Positions 1 through 5,029 of a DNA stretch of 5,029 nucleotides are shown piece by piece. The DNA lies in assembly GCA_947174295.1 (NCBI GenBank), contig CAMWIG010000160.1:1-5029 (forward strand), read 5' to 3'. Numbering within the stretch: the first letter of the stretch is position 1; every line of letters starts with the position of its first letter. The stretch is from an uncultured Alistipes sp. (GTDB taxonomy: Bacteria; Bacteroidota; Bacteroidia; Bacteroidales; Rikenellaceae). Below the pieces are notes generated by a model. The model worked only from the letters and a program-made list of their open reading frames with translations. It made no database searches and was not told the DNA's origin. Position numbers and translations under genes: made by a program.

Positions 1-250
1 GGCATCGCTCGACGCTGCGGCCCATACGTCGGAAATCGAGATGCTCGACGGTGCTCTGGTGGTCAATATCGACGCCGCGCAGGCGGGTGTCGGCGGCACG
101 GACAGTTGGAGCCGCAAGGCCCGCCCCTCGCAGCAGTACCGTCTCACCGGCAAACACTACCGTTACGGATTCATAATCGCTCCGTCGCCGACGGCCGCCG
201 ATGCGGCCCGCACGGCCTGCACGGCGGAGTATAAAACCTCACCGAAATGA
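1..250 (+). CDS. GH2 beta-galactosidase (LacZ type), C-terminal fragment; 5' end outside the window
   Basis: Only the last 82 codons plus TGA are present, reading from base 2 and open to the left edge. The fragment matches the end of domain 5 (beta-galactosidase small-chain domain) of LacZ-type GH2 enzymes. It has a VVNID strand, the loop QAGVGGTDSW, then QYRL and a YRYGFIIAP strand, which parallels E. coli LacZ NIDGFHMGIGGDDSW...FQL...YHYQLVW. The Trp at 107-109 corresponds to LacZ Trp999, which lines the galactose site, so this end of the active site appears intact. About 20 extra residues follow the last strand; they look unstructured and have no recognised motif. The family hydrolyses terminal beta-galactosides. 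The catalytic domain and any signal peptide lie outside the window, so substrate and location cannot be judged. The stop codon overlaps the next start (ATGA). A methionine codon at 41 is internal, because the upstream codons are in frame and homologous. Confidence 0.85.
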   Translation, partial: ASLDAAAHTSEIEMLDGALVVNIDAAQAGVGGTDSWSRKARPSQQYRLTGKHYRYGFIIAPSPTAADAARTACTAEYKTSPK

Positions 251-2250
251 AACTTCACAAACTTCTTCTCATCCTGCCGGCGGTCTGCTGCATGGCTCTG
301 CACGCCGGAACTGCGTCGGGCAAGAGCCCCGAAATAGGCGCTCAGGTGTTCATCGAGCCCGGGCAGAGCCCCGAGGATATCGACTCTTTCTTCCGCACGC
401 TCCGCGACAGCGGAATGACCGTGGCGCGCATCCGCATGTTCGGGTCGCACATGTATCGAGGCGACGGCAGCTGGGATTTCACGCTCTACGACGAGGCGTT
501 CCGCGCCGCTGAGCGCTACGGAATAAGCCTTTTCGCGACGCTGTTCCCGCCGACCGACGAGCTGACCGACGTGGGCGGGTTCAAGTTCCCCCGCTCGCGC
601 GCCCATCTTCGCGAGGTGGACGGGTACGTTGAGGCCGTGGTCGGACACTTCCGCCACAGCAGCGCGCTGTCGACGTGGGTGTTGCAGAACGAGCCCGGAA
701 CGGGCGGCGTGCGTGTTCCGCCGACGGAGCTTTCGCGCGAGATATTCGACCGGTGGCAGAAGTCGCGCCCGCGAAGCGGTTACGACAACGGCTTTCTGAA
801 AGCCGACTTCACGCAGGAGGAGTTCCTGCGCTACTATACCACGTGGTACATGAACCATCTGGCCGAGCTCGTGGCCCGGCTCGACCCCGAGCACGGCCGG
901 CACGTGAATCCCCACCAGATTCTGTCGACGCTGCCCGAGTACGATTTCGTGTCGTACCGCCGGTTTCTGACCTCGTTCGGCGGGTCGTTCCATCTGAGCT
1001 GGCACTTCGGCATGTTCGACGAGGCGCGCTATCCGCTCGGCGTGTCGCTCATGTCGGACATCATCCGTTCGGCTGCCGGCGACAAGCCGTTCTGGGTCAC
1101 CGAGCTGCAAGGCGGCAACGTCACGGCGAGCGGCAACGTGCCGTATTGTCCGACGGCCGCGCATACGGCCCAGTATCTGTGGACGTCCATTGCGGCAGGT
1201 GCCGAAGGCGTAATCTTCTGGACGCTGAATCAGCGCGCCGCAGCCATGGAGGCTGGCGAGTGGGGTCTGCTCGACTTCCTGCGACGGCCTTCGGACCGCC
1301 TGCGCGAGGCGGGCGCGGTGGCCGGGTGTATCGGTCGTCACGCCGGACGTCTGGACGGCATGCGTCCTGCGCCGGCCCGCGTGACGCTTCTCTACAACAC
1401 CGAGTCCATACGCATTCAGCGCCGCAATGCCGATGTGCTGCCTTCCGGCGAGGCGGGCCGCAAGGCCGACGCCGTGATGCGTTCGCTCGCCCGCGCCTAC
1501 GAGGCCATTGCCATGTCTGGCATAACGCCTGCGGTGGAGGATATGGAGCGGTTCGACTGGTCGTGCGCCGAGGGTCGGATGGCCGTTATACCCAATATGG
1601 TCTCGCTGCCCTCGTGGTCGTGGCCGCGAATCGCGGAGTTCGTCCGCGGCGGCGGCCGGCTCATCGTGACGGGCCTGAGCGGATTCTACGACGAGAACAT
1701 GTACTGTCTGTTCATGAACGGGTTCCCGCTGGCGGAGTGTTTCGGAGCCGAGGTGAGCGAGTTCAAGGTGTGCGGCGACAGATTCGTGCTCGACAACGGT
1801 CTCTCGGCGCATATGTGGCGCGGTCTGCTCGTGCCGTCGACGGCTGAGGTCGAGACGACGTTCGGCTGCGACGTCGCGGCGGTGCGCAACCGCTACGGCC
1901 GCGGCGAGGTGCTGTGGATTCCGTCGCTCGTGGAGCTCGGCGCGGAGAACGACGCCGGGGCCATGTCGGTTTTGGCCGGCTTCTACCGCCGCGAGTGCGC
2001 CGATGCCGTGGCTGCGGCCCCCGCATCGTTCGCCGAACCCGTGCCGGGAGTCTTCATGCGCACCATGCTGGGCGGCGACGACATGCTGACTGTGGTGGTC
2101 AACAAGCGCGACGATGCGGCCGTCGTTCCGCTGCGGGTCGCAGGCTACGAAGCTCCCGAGGTCATCTACGGCACGGCATCCGTAGTGTCGGATACGCTCA
2201 CGCTCGGTGCCGATTCGTGCGCCGTCGTGCTGTGGCGCAGGTGCCGATAA
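247..2250 (+). CDS. Secreted GH42-like three-domain glycoside hydrolase (clan GH-A), possibly GH164 beta-mannosidase
   Basis: This is a complete 667-residue retaining glycoside hydrolase. Residues 1 to about 24 form a signal peptide: K2 and K5, then a hydrophobic core 6-18. C14/C15 do not sit in a good lipobox, so export by signal peptidase I is more likely than lipidation. Residues about 30-370 read as a TIM barrel: FRTLRDSGMTVARIRMF early on, then WVLQNEP with candidate acid/base E149, and FWVTELQGGN with candidate nucleophile E286. Residues about 375-580 resemble the GATase-like trimerisation domain of GH42 (VTLLYN, AVIPNMVSLP, EFVRGGGRLIVTG). Residues about 597-667 look like a small beta-sandwich. 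The 137-residue gap between the two glutamates is shorter than in classical GH42. From memory it equals that of the GH164 founder from Bacteroides salyersiae (E160/E297), so beta-mannosidase is a serious alternative to beta-galactosidase. The start overlaps the lacZ-like stop, implying translational coupling. Family-level function is secure; the substrate is not. Confidence 0.85.
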   Translation: MKLHKLLLILPAVCCMALHAGTASGKSPEIGAQVFIEPGQSPEDIDSFFRTLRDSGMTVARIRMFGSHMYRGDGSWDFTLYDEAFRAAERYGISLFATLFPPTDELTDVGGFKFPRSRAHLREVDGYVEAVVGHFRHSSALSTWVLQNEPGTGGVRVPPTELSREIFDRWQKSRPRSGYDNGFLKADFTQEEFLRYYTTWYMNHLAELVARLDPEHGRHVNPHQILSTLPEYDFVSYRRFLTSFGGSFHLSWHFGMFDEARYPLGVSLMSDIIRSAAGDKPFWVTELQGGNVTASGNVPYCPTAAHTAQYLWTSIAAGAEGVIFWTLNQRAAAMEAGEWGLLDFLRRPSDRLREAGAVAGCIGRHAGRLDGMRPAPARVTLLYNTESIRIQRRNADVLPSGEAGRKADAVMRSLARAYEAIAMSGITPAVEDMERFDWSCAEGRMAVIPNMVSLPSWSWPRIAEFVRGGGRLIVTGLSGFYDENMYCLFMNGFPLAECFGAEVSEFKVCGDRFVLDNGLSAHMWRGLLVPSTAEVETTFGCDVAAVRNRYGRGEVLWIPSLVELGAENDAGAMSVLAGFYRRECADAVAAAPASFAEPVPGVFMRTMLGGDDMLTVVVNKRDDAAVVPLRVAGYEAPEVIYGTASVVSDTLTLGADSCAVVLWRRCR

Positions 2251-2263
2251 CACGGATAATGCG

Positions 2264-2305
2264 CAGCATAACAGCCGTCCGACTCTTCGGACGGCTGTTA
2301 TGCTG
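2264..2305. terminator. Strong hairpin between convergent genes, probable bidirectional terminator
   Basis: The arms 2264-2282 and 2287-2305 are perfectly complementary over 19 bp, with a CTCT loop at 2283-2286. The hairpin lies 13 bases after the glycoside hydrolase stop and 23 bases beyond the metY stop on the other strand. On the + strand the 3' flank is only weakly T-rich (TGTTTAT), and the minus-strand flank is weaker still. It may therefore act partly as a 3'-end stabilising structure rather than a textbook intrinsic terminator. Confidence 0.75.
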
Positions 2306-2328
2306 TTTATGGCCTTACGTTGCCGTGC

Positions 2329-3618
2329 CTAAGCTTTGTCGAGGGCCTGTTCGAGGTCGGCGATAAGGTCGTCCGCATGCTCCGTTCCTATCGAGAGCCG
2401 CACGGTAGAGGGGGTGATGTGTTGTGCGGCGAGCTCGGCGGGCGACATCTGCGAGTGGGTGGTGGTGTAGGGGTGTATGACAAGGCTCTTCACGTCGGCG
2501 ACATTGGCGAGCAGCGAGAATATTTCGAGCGAGTCGATGAAGCGCCATGCAGCCTGCTGGCCTCCGGCGATTTCGAAGGTGAAGATGCTGCCGCCGCCGT
2601 TGGGAAAGTAGCGTTCGTAGAGCTCGTGGCACGGGTGGTCGGGCAGCGAGGGGTGGTTGACGCGCAGCACCTTGGGGTGTCGGGAGAGATAGTCTACCGC
2701 ACGAAGCGCGTTCGCCACGTGGCGCTCCACGCGCAGCGACAGCGTTTCGAGCCCCTGCAACAGAATGAATGCGTTGAACGGCGATATGGCGGCTCCCGTG
2801 TCGCGCAGCAGCACGGCGCGGATGCGCGTTACGAATGCTGCCGGTCCGGCGATGTCGGCGAAGACGGCGCCGTGATAACTCGGGTCGGGTTGCGCGAGCG
2901 TCGGGAACTTGTCGGCGCGGGCTTTCCAGTCGAATCGGCCGCTGTCGACTATGACGCCGCCGAGACTCGACCCATGGCCGCCGATGAACTTCGTGGCCGA
3001 GTGCACCACTATGTCGGCGCCGTGCTCTATGGGGCGTATGAGGAACGGTGTGCCGAACGTGTTGTCGACGATGAACGGAATGCCGTGGCGATGCGCTGCG
3101 GCGGCCACGGCGTCGAGGTCGGTGACGTCGGAGTTGGGATTGCCGAAGGTCTCGGCGTAGACGGCCTTCGTCTCCGGTCGTATGGCGGCTTCGAGTGCCG
3201 CCGGGTCGTTGACGTCGACGATGGTCGACGCTATTCCGCGTTCGGCCAAAGTGTGGCGGATGAGGTTGAACGAACCGCCGTAGAGATTGTCCGCCGCGAC
3301 GATATGGTCGCCCGTGCGGAGTATGTTCTCCAAGGCGTAGGTGACGGCCGCGGCGCCTGACGCTACGGCGAGACCTGCCGCGCCGCCTTCGAGTGCGGCC
3401 ACGCGCTCTTCGAACACCGCCTGCGTGGAGTTGGTGAGCCGTCCGTAGATGTTGCCCGCGTCGCGCAGGCCGAAACGGTCGGCGGCGTGCTGCGCATTGC
3501 GGAAGACATACGATGTCGTCTGATATATCGGTACGGCGCGTGCGTCGGTCGCCGGGTCGGGAGTCTCCTGCCCCACGTGGAGTTGGAGTGTTTCGAAGTG
3601 GAGATTTTCGCGTTTCAT
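2329..3618 (-). CDS. metY: O-acetylhomoserine sulfhydrylase (O-acetylhomoserine aminocarboxypropyltransferase), PLP-dependent
   Basis: This is a complete 429-residue enzyme of the Cys/Met-metabolism PLP family (fold type I). The family member named here converts O-acetyl-L-homoserine plus sulfide to homocysteine and acetate in the cytoplasm, the direct sulfhydrylation route to methionine. Visible motifs in order are FETLQLHVGQ (8-17), PIYQTTSYVF (30-39), YGRLTNST (58-65, PLP-phosphate contact from the partner subunit), ASGAAA (86-91), NLYGG with ring-stacking Y113, IVDNTFGTP with PLP-binding D185, and SATKFIGGHG with Schiff-base lysine K210. Then come the FPTLAQPDPSYHG insert typical of O-acetylhomoserine sulfhydrylases, and VRLSIGTEH with carboxylate-binding R407. 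The length of about 430 and that insert favour MetY over the shorter cystathionine gamma-synthase and MetZ enzymes. The start fits the family N-terminus; no Shine-Dalgarno sequence precedes it. It is divergent from the Lrp-type regulator, 158 bases away. Using other acyl-homoserines or thiols is possible in this family. Confidence 0.93.
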   Translation of the reverse strand: MKRENLHFETLQLHVGQETPDPATDARAVPIYQTTSYVFRNAQHAADRFGLRDAGNIYGRLTNSTQAVFEERVAALEGGAAGLAVASGAAAVTYALENILRTGDHIVAADNLYGGSFNLIRHTLAERGIASTIVDVNDPAALEAAIRPETKAVYAETFGNPNSDVTDLDAVAAAAHRHGIPFIVDNTFGTPFLIRPIEHGADIVVHSATKFIGGHGSSLGGVIVDSGRFDWKARADKFPTLAQPDPSYHGAVFADIAGPAAFVTRIRAVLLRDTGAAISPFNAFILLQGLETLSLRVERHVANALRAVDYLSRHPKVLRVNHPSLPDHPCHELYERYFPNGGGSIFTFEIAGGQQAAWRFIDSLEIFSLLANVADVKSLVIHPYTTTHSQMSPAELAAQHITPSTVRLSIGTEHADDLIADLEQALDKA

Positions 3619-3638
3619 AAAGTAGGATTTTATGCTTG

Positions 3639-3646
3639 CAAAGGTA
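3639..3646 (-). promoter_or_regulatory. Candidate -7 promoter box for metY
   Basis: On the minus strand this reads TACCTTTG, an exact match to the Bacteroidota housekeeping -7 consensus TAnnTTTG. It ends 20 bases upstream of the metY ATG, which would give a very short leader of roughly 13-16 bases. No clear TTTG -33 element stands at the expected distance; the equivalent region (around 3666-3669) falls in the left half of the AT-rich dyad. A weak -33 box would suit a promoter that depends on a regulator. Confidence 0.5.
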
Positions 3647-3658
3647 TGGTATGTCGAG

Positions 3659-3696
3659 TATTTATTTGAGAATTTTTGCGAAATACGGAATAAATA
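3659..3696. promoter_or_regulatory. Nested AT-rich dyad between metY and lrp, candidate Lrp/AsnC operator
   Basis: The outer arms TATTTATT (3659-3666) and AATAAATA (3689-3696) are perfect inverted repeats centred at 3677.5. Inside them, ATTT (3672-3675) and AAAT (3681-3684) form a second inverted repeat centred at 3678, practically the same axis. Spaced AT-rich dyads are the usual target of dimeric or higher-order Lrp/AsnC proteins, and many of these bind their own promoter. The dyad covers the candidate -33 box of lrp and the -33 region of metY. AT-rich sequence makes chance symmetry easier, so this is a hypothesis supported by position. Confidence 0.4.
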
Positions 3697-3706
3697 TCTA
3701 AATTGG
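3675..3706 (+). promoter_or_regulatory. Candidate promoter for the Lrp/AsnC gene
   Basis: A TTTG at 3675-3678 is followed after 20 bases by TAAATTGG at 3699-3706. The second element matches the Bacteroidota -7 box TAnnTTTG at five of its six fixed positions. The spacing agrees with the -33/-7 arrangement of that phylum. Transcription would begin near 3712 and give a leader of about 65 bases. Confidence 0.4.
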
Positions 3707-3730
3707 CGGTATATTATGGAAAAATAGTAT

Positions 3731-3760
3731 CGCCGGCCCGGCGAAAACGGCCCTCCGGCG
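3731..3760 (+). other. GC-rich leader structure upstream of lrp
   Basis: Within otherwise AT-rich intergenic DNA, CGCCG (3731-3735) can pair with CGGCG (3739-3743) across a 3-base loop. Alternatively CGCCGG (3731-3736) can pair with CCGGCG (3755-3760). The two pairings exclude each other. The structure would lie in the predicted lrp leader, ending 16 bases before the ATG. It may only be local GC-rich sequence; no known riboswitch fold was recognised. Confidence 0.25.
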
Positions 3761-3776
3761 GAATAACCTTACTTTT

Positions 3777-4238
3777 ATGGAAACACTCGACAGAACGGAT
3801 ATACGCATCTTGCAGACCTTGCAGGAGAATGCGCGGCTGACGACCAAGGAGCTCGCGGCGCGGGTCAATCTCTCGACCACGCCGGTGTTCGAGCGGTTGC
3901 GCCGCTTGGAGAGGGGTGGTTATATAAAGAAGTATGTCGCGGTGCTCGATGCCGGAAAGCTCAACCGCGGATTCGTGGTGTTTTGCAGCGTGAAGCTGCG
4001 GCGGCTCAACTACGACATAGCTGCCGAATTCACCGATATCGTGCGCGGTATTCCCGAGGTGACCGAGTGCTACAACATATCCGGCGAGTACGACTATCTG
4101 CTGAAAATCCATGCTCCCGACATGAAATACTACCAGGCCTTCATCCTGAACGTGCTGGGGCGCATCGAGAGTCTCGGGTCGCTGACCAGTACGTTCGTCA
4201 TGGACGAGGTGAAGCACGATTACGGAGTGCCGTTGTGA
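3777..4238 (+). CDS. Lrp/AsnC-family transcriptional regulator
   Basis: This is a complete 153-residue protein of the usual family length. Residues 4-60 form the AsnC-type winged helix-turn-helix. It starts with LDRTDIRILQTLQENAR, and the recognition region lies around LSTTPVFERLRRLERGGYI (32-50). Residues about 64-145 form the RAM ligand-binding domain, with the signature GIPEVTECYNISGEYDYLLKI (91-111); its G-x-YD motif lies at the amino-acid binding interface in this family. Such proteins form dimers to octamers or hexadecamers and sense amino acids. The ligand here cannot be read from sequence; methionine, leucine and glycine are all reasonable given the neighbours. The ATG at 3777 begins the conserved helix and is preceded by TTACTTTT rather than a Shine-Dalgarno sequence, which is normal for Bacteroidota. 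It is divergent from metY and convergent with gcvT. The likely roles are autoregulation and control of metY, both inferred from position. Confidence 0.93.
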   Translation: METLDRTDIRILQTLQENARLTTKELAARVNLSTTPVFERLRRLERGGYIKKYVAVLDAGKLNRGFVVFCSVKLRRLNYDIAAEFTDIVRGIPEVTECYNISGEYDYLLKIHAPDMKYYQAFILNVLGRIESLGSLTSTFVMDEVKHDYGVPL

Positions 4239-4242
4239 CATG

Positions 4243-4280
4243 CAAAAGGCCGCACTCCGGTAATGGAGTGCGGCCTTTTG
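4243..4280. terminator. Bidirectional intrinsic terminator between lrp and gcvT
   Basis: The arms 4243-4258 and 4265-4280 are perfectly complementary over 16 bp with a 6-base loop, GGTAAT (4259-4264). The stem is GC-rich near the loop and ends in AAAA on the left and TTTT on the right. Each strand therefore shows a GC stem followed by a short U-run. It starts 4 bases after the lrp stop and lies 14 bases beyond the gcvT stop on the other strand, so it can serve both convergent genes. Confidence 0.85.
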
Positions 4281-4294
4281 AGTTGCTGCGGAGC

Positions 4295-5029
4295 TTAGAT
4301 GAAGGGAATCTTCACCACCTCGGCGCGGATGAGACGGTCGCGGATGATGACCGCTATTTCGGTGCCGGTCTTTGCGTATGCCGCATCGACGTAGCCCATG
4401 CCGATGCCGACTTTCAGGCAGGGGGACATGGTTCCCGAGGTGACGTGGCCGATTTCGGTTCCGTCGGTTGCGGCGAGTTTGTACTCGTGGCGCGGAATAC
4501 CGCGGTCTATCATGCGGAAGCCCACCAGCTTGCGCTTCACACCCTCGGCTTTCAGACGCTCCATGTATTCGCGGTCGATGAACTCCTTGCCCTCGGCGAA
4601 CTTGGTAATCCAGCCCAGTCCAGCCTCTACGGGCGACGTCGTGTCGTCGATATCGTTGCCGTAGAGGCAGAATCCCATTTCCAGACGCAGCGTGTCGCGG
4701 GCGCCCAGACCGATGTTCTGCAACCCGAACTCCTCGCCGGCCTGCCACAGAGCCGCCCACAGACGGTCGGCATCCTCGTTGGCGGCGTATATCTCGCAGC
4801 CGCCCGCACCCGTGTAGCCCGTGATGGAGAGTATGGCGTCGCAGCCTGCGACCTTCATCTTGCGGAAGGTGTAGTACTCCATCTCCTCGACCGGCTCGTC
4901 GCACATCTTCTGCACGATTTTCATGGCCAGAGGACCCTGCACGGCGAGCTGGCAGATTTCATCCGAGGCGTTGTACAGCTCCTTGCCGGCCTCCATGCCG
5001 AGCTTGGCGCCCTCGGCGCAGATATGCGC
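4295..5029 (-). CDS. gcvT: Glycine cleavage system T protein (aminomethyltransferase), partial; N-terminus outside the window
   Basis: The last 244 codons plus TAA are present, open to the right edge; about 115-120 N-terminal residues of a roughly 360-residue protein are missing. GcvT transfers the aminomethyl carbon from lipoylated H protein to tetrahydrofolate, giving 5,10-methylene-THF and ammonia in the cytoplasm (EC 2.1.2.10). Motifs in reading order are NASDEICQLAVQGP, SITGYTGAGGCEIY, GLGARDTLRLEMGFCLYGND, SPVEAGLGWITKF, KLVGFRMIDRGIPRHEY, HVTSGTMSPCLKVGIGMGYV, and a C-terminal EVVKIPFI. These cover the rest of the folate-binding core and the C-terminal barrel. Many GcvT proteins have GYTGE where this one has GYTGA; from memory the Bacteroides proteins also have Ala, so this looks like a lineage trait, not damage. 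The in-frame ATG at 4994-4996 is internal, because the upstream codons AHICAEGAKLG continue the family alignment. No frameshift is seen. Confidence 0.95.
   Translation of the reverse strand, partial: AHICAEGAKLGMEAGKELYNASDEICQLAVQGPLAMKIVQKMCDEPVEEMEYYTFRKMKVAGCDAILSITGYTGAGGCEIYAANEDADRLWAALWQAGEEFGLQNIGLGARDTLRLEMGFCLYGNDIDDTTSPVEAGLGWITKFAEGKEFIDREYMERLKAEGVKRKLVGFRMIDRGIPRHEYKLAATDGTEIGHVTSGTMSPCLKVGIGMGYVDAAYAKTGTEIAVIIRDRLIRAEVVKIPFI

Noticed and set aside
247..321. Lipoprotein signal for the glycoside hydrolase because of Cys14/Cys15
   Set aside because: The residues before either Cys (PAV or AVC) do not make an acceptable lipobox, so a signal peptidase I leader is more likely, though not certain.
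675..1847. A 390-codon plus-strand open frame inside the glycoside hydrolase gene
   Set aside because: It is an alternative-frame shadow with Arg/Ala-rich composition, fully contained in a well-supported gene.
163..2253. A 696-codon open frame on the minus strand, antisense to the whole glycoside hydrolase gene
   Set aside because: Its product is rich in Arg, His and Ala with no recognisable domain, as expected for a shadow frame opposite a GC-rich gene. The + strand frame has a signal peptide, catalytic motifs and conserved domains.
2320..3360. A 346-codon open frame on the plus strand opposite metY
   Set aside because: The MetY frame carries every PLP-family motif. This one has low-complexity Val/Arg/Gly-rich composition and no domain, and its start lies in the convergent intergenic gap.
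4820..4852. Possible loss of an active-site glutamate in GcvT (GYTGA instead of GYTGE)
   Set aside because: The rest of the protein is intact, and as I recall Bacteroides GcvT proteins carry the same Ala, so it is probably normal for the lineage.
3714..4904. A 396-codon minus-strand open frame spanning the lrp gene, the terminator and much of gcvT
   Set aside because: It crosses a strong bidirectional terminator and runs antisense to lrp and out of frame with gcvT. Its product is Arg/His-rich and unlike any family.

Overview
The window looks like the chromosome of a GC-rich member of the Bacteroidales, most likely Alistipes or a relative. Coding regions are strongly GC-rich and intergenic gaps are AT-rich. 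None of the three gene starts in the window has a clear Shine-Dalgarno sequence. One promoter element matches the Bacteroidota -7 box (TAnnTTTG) exactly. The proteins resemble Bacteroides/Alistipes versions, for example a GcvT carrying the GYTGAGG variant. The genus is an inference from these features, not a database result.

Layout. (1) Bases 1-250 (+) hold the C-terminal end of a GH2 LacZ-type beta-galactosidase. (2) Bases 247-2250 (+) encode a secreted, three-domain GH42-like glycoside hydrolase. It overlaps the first gene by an ATGA, so the two form a glycan-degradation operon. (3) A 19-bp perfect hairpin at 2264-2305 separates this operon from the convergent gene. (4) Bases 2329-3618 (-) encode a complete PLP-dependent O-acetylhomoserine sulfhydrylase (MetY type). 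(5) Bases 3619-3776 are an AT-rich divergent promoter region with a candidate promoter in each direction and a nested AT-rich dyad between them. (6) Bases 3777-4238 (+) encode an Lrp/AsnC-family regulator. (7) A 16-bp perfect hairpin with A- and T-flanks at 4243-4280 serves as a two-way terminator. (8) Bases 4295-5029 (-) hold the C-terminal two thirds of GcvT, the glycine cleavage system aminomethyltransferase.

The left half is polysaccharide catabolism: an exo-acting beta-galactosidase is co-translated with a GH-A clan enzyme. The spacing of that enzyme's two catalytic glutamates (E149 and E286, 137 residues apart) fits GH164-type beta-mannosidases better than classical GH42. The right half is sulfur amino acid and one-carbon metabolism. 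MetY makes homocysteine, GcvT feeds methylene-THF from glycine, and a feast/famine regulator sits between them, divergent from metY. The simplest reading is that this regulator controls itself and metY from the shared intergenic region, and perhaps also gcvT.

I see no mobile element, CRISPR array, tRNA or rRNA. No stretch longer than 300 bases lacks a gene. I found no clearly undescribed system. The best leads are the family assignment of the glycoside hydrolase and the metY/lrp operator.
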